A stretch of 7,837 nucleotides of DNA from contig CANHUD010000104.1 in assembly GCA_947463665.1 (NCBI GenBank), forward strand, positions 1 to 7,837, in the 5' to 3' direction. Made by a program: the position numbers and the translations under genes. Position 1 is the first letter of the stretch. Each line of letters starts with the position of its first letter. This DNA is from Sphingobacteriales bacterium (GTDB taxonomy: Bacteria > Bacteroidota > Bacteroidia > Chitinophagales > Chitinophagaceae). The notes under the pieces were generated by a model. It did no database searches. It was not told the DNA's origin and saw only the letters and a program-made list of their open reading frames with translations. Positions 1 to 4,983 of this stretch are shown one piece after another.

Positions 1-1
1 A

Positions 2-397
2 AACAAAACCAATGCTAACATTATTTCATCCTTGGATTTTGCCCCTACTTTACTGGATTTTGCCTCTGCAAAAATTCCTTCTTCCATGCGCGGCAAATCT
101 TTCAGATCGATTTTAGAAGGAAATCAGCCAACTAATTGGCGTACATCGTTCTACTACCATTATTATGATCAATTCGGAGTGCCCGAAATTTTAGGGGTAC
201 GCACAGCGCAATACAAGCTAATACATTATATCAAGGGCGATCGAGCGGAGTGGGAGTTTTATAATCTTAAAAAAGATCCATTTGAAATGGATAATCAAAT
301 CAATCATCCGGATTATATACAGGTAATAAATGAATTAAAAATTAAATTGAACGAGGAGAAGAATAAGTATGATTTAACTATTCACACAATTAAGTAA
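2..397 (+). CDS. S1-family sulfatase, C-terminal part (5' end outside window)
   Basis: The reading frame is open from base 2 to the TAA at 395-397, so this is the last 131 codons of a gene that begins upstream. The segment reading SSLDFAPTLLDFA followed by IPSSMRGKSF matches the end of the alkaline-phosphatase-like fold of S1 sulfatases. The rest (SFYYHYYDQFG, GVRTAQYKLIHY, EWEFYNLKKDPFEMDN) is typical of the DUF4976-type C-terminal subdomain of bacterial arylsulfatases and N-acetylglucosamine-6-sulfatase-like enzymes. The family hydrolyses sulfate esters using a formylglycine made from a Cys or Ser; that catalytic motif is outside the window, so activity and substrate cannot be judged. The next gene, also a sulfatase, starts 74 bp downstream on the same strand, suggesting one transcript. 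The DNA is strongly AT-rich (about 27-33% G+C in sampled 60-base lines). The family call is firm; the substrate is unknown. Confidence 0.9.
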   Translation, partial: NKTNANIISSLDFAPTLLDFASAKIPSSMRGKSFRSILEGNQPTNWRTSFYYHYYDQFGVPEILGVRTAQYKLIHYIKGDRAEWEFYNLKKDPFEMDNQINHPDYIQVINELKIKLNEEKNKYDLTIHTIK

Positions 398-471
398 ATT
401 CATTTCTTAAACTGTACCTTGATGTATAGTATTGTATTTATGATTAATGGGTTATTTAAAGCATATTAAAA

Positions 472-1950
472 GTGAAAATTAGATATAGCATTTTTGTTTT
501 TGTAAGTATAGTGTTCTTTACATCTGCCAATAAAAAAACTGAGCGTGTAAGCAATCAGAAGATGAATGTGCTATTTATTGCGGTGGATGACTTACGACCT
601 GAACTGGGTTGTTTTAATAAAAAGTACATGCATACCCCCCATATCGATAAGCTGGCTTCAGAGGGCAGACTGTTTACAAACCATTTTGTTTTTACAGCAC
701 TTTGTGGCCCTTCCCGAAATACACTGCTTTCCGGACATCGTACCCTGAGTGGAGACTATTGGAAAAACTGGAGGGAGTCAACAATTAAACCTGATAGCAT
801 TATTTCGTTGCCTCAGTTATTTAAAGAAAATGGTTACATGACGGTTTGTATTGGAAAGGTCAGCCATGAGCCAGGCGGTGTTATGGATTCTCTCCAAAAA
901 ATTCATGAGGTGCCTTTTGCCTGGAATAAAGCCTATGCTCCTGTAGGTGAATGGAGAGATCCATGGAGAGCTTTTTTTGCATATTCGGGGGGCAATGCAA
1001 AGAAATATGGGTATGGTCGGGGCAACGATACATACAATCACTATCCATTTGAAGCGGCTGATGTGGAGGATAACGGTTATCCGGATGGATTGAATGCCGA
1101 GGAAGCGATAAAGCAGCTTCGACAATTGAAAGATACCAGCTTTTTTTTAGCCGTTGGCTTTTATAAGCCACATATGCCTTTCAACGCACCAAAGAAATAT
1201 TGGGATCTGTATAATCCGGATGACATTCCTGATGCAGAAGTGAAGTACATTCCTGAGGGCGTTACACCTGAATTTTTATACGGACCGGATGATAAAGGTT
1301 CGGAGCCCAGGCGTTATAAATGGCCTAATGATACATCACGTTATACCATTACTGCCGACCGGGCTAAGACTCTCAAACATGGATATGCCGCAAGTGTAAG
1401 TTATACGGATGCCCAAATAGGAAAAGTTATGGCCGAATTAAAAAGGCTGGGACTGGATAAAAATACTGTTGTTGTACTATGGGGCGATCATGGATGGCAT
1501 TTAGGCGACTATGGCGTTTGGGGTAAACATACAAGCTTTGATTTTGCGCTTAGAAGTCCCTTGATTATGAAAGTGCCAAAAATGAATGCACCAGGTGTTT
1601 CCACAAATAGCATCGCTGAAACAGTTGATATATTTCCTACGCTTGCTGATATCTGCGGTTTACCTGTTCCAGATCATATTAAATCGAGTGGATCGAGTTT
1701 AAAACGCCTACTCAATGATCCGTCAACTAAAATAAAAGAGTACTCTATCAGTGCTAGAAATTTTTTTGGGGTGCAAGAAACTACAATTAGAAATGAAAAA
1801 TATAGATTAGTGATAAATATGGATAAAAATGGAGATACTACAGGTGTTGCCCTGTTTGATCATCTTGAAGGTTCCATACCCCATAAAAACTTGGCAGCTA
1901 AATATCCGGATGTTGTTAAAAAACTTACAGACCAGTTAAAGGGATACTAG
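472..1950 (+). CDS. Exported S1 sulfatase, iduronate-2-sulfatase-like
   Basis: This 492-residue protein has the full S1 sulfatase layout. Residues 1-20 are a hydrophobic export signal. Asp39-Asp40 (AVDDLRPELG) are the usual metal ligands. Cys78 in CGPSRNTLLSGHR fits the C-x-P-S-R motif whose Cys is converted to formylglycine, with Arg82 inside it. Later come GKVSH (Lys129, His132), KPHMPF (Lys232, His234), WGDHGWHLG (Asp339, His340) and Lys352. The DDLRP, KPHMPF and WGDHGWHLGD blocks resemble iduronate-2-sulfatases, but many bacterial relatives act on other sulfated sugars, so substrate is not assigned. The GTG at 472 is chosen because it supplies the signal peptide; the ATG at 562 would begin directly at the catalytic fold and remove it. 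No Shine-Dalgarno sequence is visible. It follows another sulfatase by 74 bp. No sulfatase-maturing enzyme lies in the window. Confidence 0.93.
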   Translation: MKIRYSIFVFVSIVFFTSANKKTERVSNQKMNVLFIAVDDLRPELGCFNKKYMHTPHIDKLASEGRLFTNHFVFTALCGPSRNTLLSGHRTLSGDYWKNWRESTIKPDSIISLPQLFKENGYMTVCIGKVSHEPGGVMDSLQKIHEVPFAWNKAYAPVGEWRDPWRAFFAYSGGNAKKYGYGRGNDTYNHYPFEAADVEDNGYPDGLNAEEAIKQLRQLKDTSFFLAVGFYKPHMPFNAPKKYWDLYNPDDIPDAEVKYIPEGVTPEFLYGPDDKGSEPRRYKWPNDTSRYTITADRAKTLKHGYAASVSYTDAQIGKVMAELKRLGLDKNTVVVLWGDHGWHLGDYGVWGKHTSFDFALRSPLIMKVPKMNAPGVSTNSIAETVDIFPTLADICGLPVPDHIKSSGSSLKRLLNDPSTKIKEYSISARNFFGVQETTIRNEKYRLVINMDKNGDTTGVALFDHLEGSIPHKNLAAKYPDVVKKLTDQLKGY

Positions 1951-2000
1951 CACCGAGTTGTGTTCTGCCCTCATGAGCGCATACTTGTCTAATCCAATTA

Positions 2001-2027
2001 ATCACTAATCACTAATCACTAATCACT
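2001..2027. repeat. Tandem heptamer repeat (ATCACTA), about 3.9 units
   Basis: Three perfect ATCACTA units at 2001-2021 are followed by a partial ATCACT at 2022-2027. Because seven is not a multiple of three, the array gives TAA stops in all three plus frames and TGA/TAG stops in all three minus frames. The minus-strand gene that follows ends with a TGA (2023-2025) inside it. The same heptamer recurs at 4961-4974. The sequence shows the repeat directly; its function is unknown. Confidence 0.9.
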
Positions 2028-2664
2028 TCTTCTTATAATCCCCTCTTTTCCAGGCCTTCACAAATTCTCCCCAGGCCAGCGGGTTAAAGATGTTCTGAGG
2101 CGGATTCTGACCGCTGTAATACATGCGTTGCGCACCCTGTCTGAGTCCCAGATTGGTAGCTTCCCGTCCATCTGAGGGCAGACTTCTCGCCAGTATATTT
2201 CGTTTGGCTTCTTCCGTATTTTTCCGGGCAATTTCTATATCGTCATCCGGAACAGCCGTGGCAATGAAATCTCGTTCAAACTGTTCTCTGGTTGGGCGTG
2301 GCTTAATGATGGTGGCCGGAAGATATACGGTATCTGTAACCATAAGCTGGATCACACTGAACTGGTTTCCCGCCAGATCTTTAGGGATGACGATGGTTTT
2401 CGGTTTATAGCCGACAAACGTGAATTCGATGCGGTCTCCTTTCAAAACGGCTATAGAGAAAACGCCCTGCGGATTGGTGATGGTCCCACGTCCGCTATTC
2501 TTCTCCACCACACTCACGCCGGGTAATCCACGCAGACTGTCGGCCGTCATTACCACTCCGTAAAGCTGTACCACTGAATCCTGAAAATTTTCAAACTGAG
2601 CCTGTACCGCCCCTGGTAAGAACGGAAAGCAGACCAAAAGCAGCAGGCGTAGACGTTTTTTCAT
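2023..2664 (-). CDS. Secreted CarboxypepD_reg-like domain protein
   Basis: This 213-residue protein starts with a clear signal peptide (MKKRLRLLLL, then a cleavage-like VQA-Q at about residues 20-23). Residues about 34-105 read as one CarboxypepD_reg-like beta-sandwich: GVVMTADSLRGLPGVSV, then GTITNPQGVFSI and the ending FTFVGYK, the same fold found at the N-terminus of SusC-type TonB receptors. No TonB plug or barrel follows. The second half (about 106-213) is charged, lacks a motif I recognise, and ends in three lysines. The ATG at 2664 is preferred over in-frame upstream starts because it puts the basic n-region of the signal peptide at the N-terminus. The function is unknown; a periplasmic or surface binding role is possible. 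It is divergent from mrp and its stop lies in the heptamer repeat. Confidence 0.85.
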   Translation of the reverse strand: MKKRLRLLLLVCFPFLPGAVQAQFENFQDSVVQLYGVVMTADSLRGLPGVSVVEKNSGRGTITNPQGVFSIAVLKGDRIEFTFVGYKPKTIVIPKDLAGNQFSVIQLMVTDTVYLPATIIKPRPTREQFERDFIATAVPDDDIEIARKNTEEAKRNILARSLPSDGREATNLGLRQGAQRMYYSGQNPPQNIFNPLAWGEFVKAWKRGDYKKK

Positions 2665-2697
2665 GCAAGGCAATTTACATCCAATGTTCACAATAAA

Positions 2698-2705
2698 CAA
2701 AGTAA
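2698..2705 (-). promoter_or_regulatory. Possible -7 box for the CarboxypepD_reg-like gene
   Basis: The minus strand reads TTACTTTG here, one base short of the Bacteroidota -7 consensus TAnnTTTG, 33 bases before the ATG at 2664. No -33 TTTG is at proper spacing. It mirrors the box at 2718-2726 on the other strand. Weak on its own. Confidence 0.35.
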
Positions 2706-2718
2706 GGGTGCTATTGGT

Positions 2719-2726
2719 TACCTTTG
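2719..2726 (+). promoter_or_regulatory. Bacteroidota-type -7 box for mrp
   Basis: TACCTTTG matches TAnnTTTG exactly, which is the -7 element of the Bacteroidota primary sigma factor. It lies 33 bases before the ATG at 2760 and predicts a leader of roughly 25-30 bases. It also argues against the in-frame TTG at 2724 as the mrp start, because that codon lies inside the promoter. No convincing -33 element is present. Confidence 0.55.
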
Positions 2727-2759
2727 CAGACCAAAAATTTCTTTAACAAATCATTTGAT

Positions 2760-3854
2760 ATGACGCAGCAGGATATTTTGAAGGCTTTGAGCCATGTTCA
2801 GGAACCCGACCTGAAGAAAGATCTGGTGACCCTGAACATGATTCAGGATATTCAGATCAATGGCAACCAAGTGAGTTTTGTGGTGGTACTGACCACACCT
2901 GCCTGCCCTTTGAAAGAACTGATTCGCCGCGACTGTATAAACGCGGTTCATGAACATGTACAGGCTGATCTGGAAGTGGAGGTGAAATTTACCGCCAATA
3001 CTTCCAGCAATCGGGCAGATGCGCAGGCTGTCCTCTCTAAAGTCAAAAATATTATAGCTGTCGTCAGCGGGAAGGGTGGAGTAGGAAAATCGACAGTTTC
3101 CGCCAACCTGGCACTGGCGCTGGCAAAAGAGGGCGCAAAAGTAGGACTGATGGATGCCGATATCTATGGCCCAAGCGTGCCCATTATGTTCGGTTTGCGG
3201 GGCCAGCGTCCACTGATGACCCATCATGAAGGCAAGGATATGATCGTTCCGATAGAAAAATATGGCATCAAGCTGATGAGTATCGGATTGCTGGTAGATG
3301 AGAAAAATGCAGTAGTATGGAGGGGGCCAATGGCAAGCAGTGCCATCCGGCAGTTCGTATCGGATGTGCTCTGGGAAGAGCTGGACTACCTGATCATCGA
3401 CATGCCTCCGGGAACAGGAGATATTCACCTGACGCTGGTGCAGACAGTTCCGGTGACCGGAGCTATTGTAGTGACCACCCCACAGGAAGTGGCCCTGGCA
3501 GATGCTAAAAAAGCCATAGCCATGTTCGGACAGGCGCAGATAAAAGTGCCGATCATCGGCCTGGTAGAAAATATGGCCTGGTTTACACCGCTTGAATTAC
3601 CCAATAATCGCTACTATATCTTTGGTAAAGAGGGCGGAAAACACCTTGCAGAACAGTACGATCTGCCGTTTCTCGGACAAATCCCGCTGGTTCAGGGTAT
3701 CCGGGAAGGCGGTGATGCCGGTGTGCCCATTATGGAATCCGGAGATGATGGGTCGAAGGCTGCTTTTCTGGAATTTGCAAGCAACGCCGCACGCAGCATC
3801 AGTATGCGCAATGCCAATATGGAATCCACCAGCGTGGTGCAGATTTTCAGCTGA
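2760..3854 (+). CDS. mrp: Mrp/NBP35-family Fe-S cluster carrier ATPase
   Basis: This 364-residue protein combines an N-terminal MIP18 (DUF59) domain, about residues 4-80, carrying TPACP (Cys49), with a ParA/MinD-type P-loop ATPase from about residue 96. The deviant Walker A GKGGVGKST is at 104-112, the DADIYGPSVP switch segment at 132-141 and the Walker B-like LIIDMPPGTGD at 211-221. Proteins of this family assemble or carry Fe-S clusters in the cytoplasm. After ENMAWF (270-275), where many Mrp/NBP35 proteins have the CxxC that bridges a cluster between subunits, this one reads TPLELPNNRYYIFG with no cysteine; Cys49 and Cys59 are the only two in the protein. From memory, Bacteroidota relatives share this. 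Length is normal for the family. The ATG at 2760 is chosen because upstream codons overlap the -7 box. It is divergent from the gene at 2023-2664 and converges with the gene at 3869-4336, so it is probably a single-gene transcript. Confidence 0.93.
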   Translation: MTQQDILKALSHVQEPDLKKDLVTLNMIQDIQINGNQVSFVVVLTTPACPLKELIRRDCINAVHEHVQADLEVEVKFTANTSSNRADAQAVLSKVKNIIAVVSGKGGVGKSTVSANLALALAKEGAKVGLMDADIYGPSVPIMFGLRGQRPLMTHHEGKDMIVPIEKYGIKLMSIGLLVDEKNAVVWRGPMASSAIRQFVSDVLWEELDYLIIDMPPGTGDIHLTLVQTVPVTGAIVVTTPQEVALADAKKAIAMFGQAQIKVPIIGLVENMAWFTPLELPNNRYYIFGKEGGKHLAEQYDLPFLGQIPLVQGIREGGDAGVPIMESGDDGSKAAFLEFASNAARSISMRNANMESTSVVQIFS

Positions 3855-3868
3855 TCGGCATAAAAAGC

Positions 3869-4336
3869 CTACCAGCTAAAAACAGCTTTGCTATCCGGAA
3901 AGGTTAGTCGCTGTGATTCCCTTTTTCCATTCCTCCGGAAATGAATGAGATTGATCTGGCTGCTGCTCTGGTCATGTAATAAACGAATGTCAAACTGCAG
4001 TTGCCGGAGCGCTGGTACATTTTTGGCCTCCAGAAAAACATAAATAACATCGTTTTCCTGCTCATAGCCCAGAAGGGTGTAGGGAATCGTTTTGTTTTGT
4101 GCAGACATCCGGAAATGTGTATCAAAATACTGACGGATGAACCGCTGGTTCTGCTCCTTGTTTCCGTTCAGGATGTCTACCGGTTGTCCCGACATCTTTT
4201 TTAGGGCATTTTCGAGATCATCGTTAAAAAGTTTGCAGGAGATACCGATGCTTTTCTGTTGGGCATCGTATTCTGCTTCCGTAACTGCCAGGAAAAAAGG
4301 ATGAAAAAGCAGGATGATGTATAATAGCAGCGGCAT
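3869..4336 (-). CDS. DUF6702-like exported protein
   Basis: This 155-residue protein has a short hydrophobic start (residues 1-11) leading into HPFFLAVTEAEYD (12-24). It then carries GISCKLFNDDLENALKK (31-47), LGYEQENDVIYVFLE (89-103) and QINLIHFRRNGKRES (127-141). That order matches the small Bacteroidota family I know as DUF6702, whose role is unknown. The start is fixed: an in-frame TGA (4342-4340) lies two codons upstream of the ATG, so no longer N-terminus is possible. The signal is odd in lacking Lys or Arg before the hydrophobic stretch and in being very short. If cleaved before His12, the mature protein would begin with histidine. It is divergent from the HupE/UreJ-like gene and its stop is 15 bases past the mrp stop, on the opposite strand. 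The domain name is from recall of motifs, not a search. Confidence 0.78.
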   Translation of the reverse strand: MPLLLYIILLFHPFFLAVTEAEYDAQQKSIGISCKLFNDDLENALKKMSGQPVDILNGNKEQNQRFIRQYFDTHFRMSAQNKTIPYTLLGYEQENDVIYVFLEAKNVPALRQLQFDIRLLHDQSSSQINLIHFRRNGKRESQRLTFPDSKAVFSW

Positions 4337-4340
4337 AAAT

Positions 4341-4348
4341 CAAATTTA
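4341..4348 (-). promoter_or_regulatory. Possible -7 box for the DUF6702-like gene
   Basis: The minus strand reads TAAATTTG, an exact TAnnTTTG match, ending only four bases before the ATG at 4336. If used, transcription would start at or next to the start codon, giving a leaderless or nearly leaderless mRNA. The region is AT-rich, so a chance match is possible, and no -33 box at the right distance supports it. Confidence 0.35.
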
Positions 4349-4377
4349 TTATCAGCAAATGTCCGATATTTACGGAT

Positions 4378-4947
4378 ATGCAGGATTTTTCCTTGTTTTT
4401 TGAATGGGGTTGGGCGCATATCATCAGTTGGGATGCATTGGACCATTTATTGTTTATCGCAGCCCTGGCTGTTGTATTTCAACTGGATCGCTGGAAAGAA
4501 GTGTTGGTATTGGTAACCGCTTTTACCATAGGTCATTTCATTACCCTCTGGCTTTCCGTAACAGGTGCGGTACCACTTCCAGCTGAAGTGGTAGAGTTTG
4601 TGATCCCCATGACCATTGTCATCACCGCTGCCGTGAACATGCTACGGCTATCGGAACGATTTTCCATTCAGATTCATTACATCCTCGCCCTTGGTTTCGG
4701 TCTTGTACACGGACTGGGCTATGCCAACACACTTCGTTTCAGCCTTACGGAAGGCCAGCGTATCGGCAGTGCCCTGTTGGGTTTCAATATTGGCGTAGAA
4801 CTGGGCCAGTTGTTGGTGGTGGCACTGATGTTAACCGCCGGAGCTGTGATCACCCGAATCGGTATAAAGAAACTCTGGTGGGAACAGGGAGTTTCAGCAC
4901 TGATCTTTGTAAGGGCAACCCTGCTCGCCATCGAAAGATTTCCATAA
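4378..4947 (+). CDS. HupE/UreJ-like integral membrane protein
   Basis: This 189-residue protein is mostly hydrophobic with about five to six membrane segments. Family-type polar residues lie in or beside them: His14, Asp19, Asp22 and His23 (HIISWDALDHLLF), His53 (FTIGHFITL), Glu72 and Asn86, His110 (FGLVHGLGYA), and Asn136 and Glu140 (GFNIGVELGQ). HupE and UreJ proteins accompany hydrogenase and urease genes, and some take up nickel, with an HX5DH motif; here the spacing is H-x7-DH. No hydrogenase or urease gene is in the window, so the metal and even a transport role are unproven. The ATG at 4378 has no Shine-Dalgarno sequence and lies 41 bases from the divergent DUF6702-like gene. The M1 peptidase gene follows after 36 bases on the same strand and may be co-transcribed. 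Confidence 0.85.
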   Translation: MQDFSLFFEWGWAHIISWDALDHLLFIAALAVVFQLDRWKEVLVLVTAFTIGHFITLWLSVTGAVPLPAEVVEFVIPMTIVITAAVNMLRLSERFSIQIHYILALGFGLVHGLGYANTLRFSLTEGQRIGSALLGFNIGVELGQLLVVALMLTAGAVITRIGIKKLWWEQGVSALIFVRATLLAIERFP

Positions 4948-4960
4948 CAATTAACATCTA

Positions 4961-4974
4961 ATCACTAATCACTA
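4961..4974. repeat. Second copy of the ATCACTA heptamer repeat, two units
   Basis: Two perfect ATCACTA units lie in the 36-base gap between the HupE/UreJ-like gene and the M1 peptidase gene, flanked by degenerate units (CATCTA before, ATAACG after). The array ends nine bases before the ATG at 4984. A TAA at 4966-4968 within it is in frame with the peptidase and fixes that start. It is the same unit as at 2001-2027. Confidence 0.8.
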
Positions 4975-4983
4975 ATAACGTTC

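Noticed and set aside
427..434. TAGTATTG as a -7 box for the second sulfatase gene
   Set aside because: It has one mismatch to TAnnTTTG in very AT-rich DNA, has no -33 element, and the gene can be read from the upstream sulfatase transcript.
562..1950. Shorter start (ATG at 562) for the second sulfatase
   Set aside because: It would remove the hydrophobic export signal encoded from the GTG at 472, and relatives of this family are exported.
1951..1998. Possible terminator after the second sulfatase
   Set aside because: Only an eight-base palindrome (CTCATGAG) is present, with no stem-loop and no T-run.
2001..2027. CRISPR array or insertion-sequence end at the heptamer repeat
   Set aside because: The units are only seven bases with no spacers, and there are no inverted ends or transposase gene nearby.
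2751..3428. 225-codon minus-strand open frame inside mrp
   Set aside because: It lies opposite a gene with clear MIP18 and ATPase motifs; the translation is rich in His, Cys and Gln with no recognisable domain, as expected for an antisense shadow.
3850..3890. Possible bidirectional terminator between mrp and the DUF6702-like gene
   Set aside because: Short repeats of CAGCT/AGCT surround A-rich runs, but no stem longer than about five pairs followed by a T-run could be drawn.
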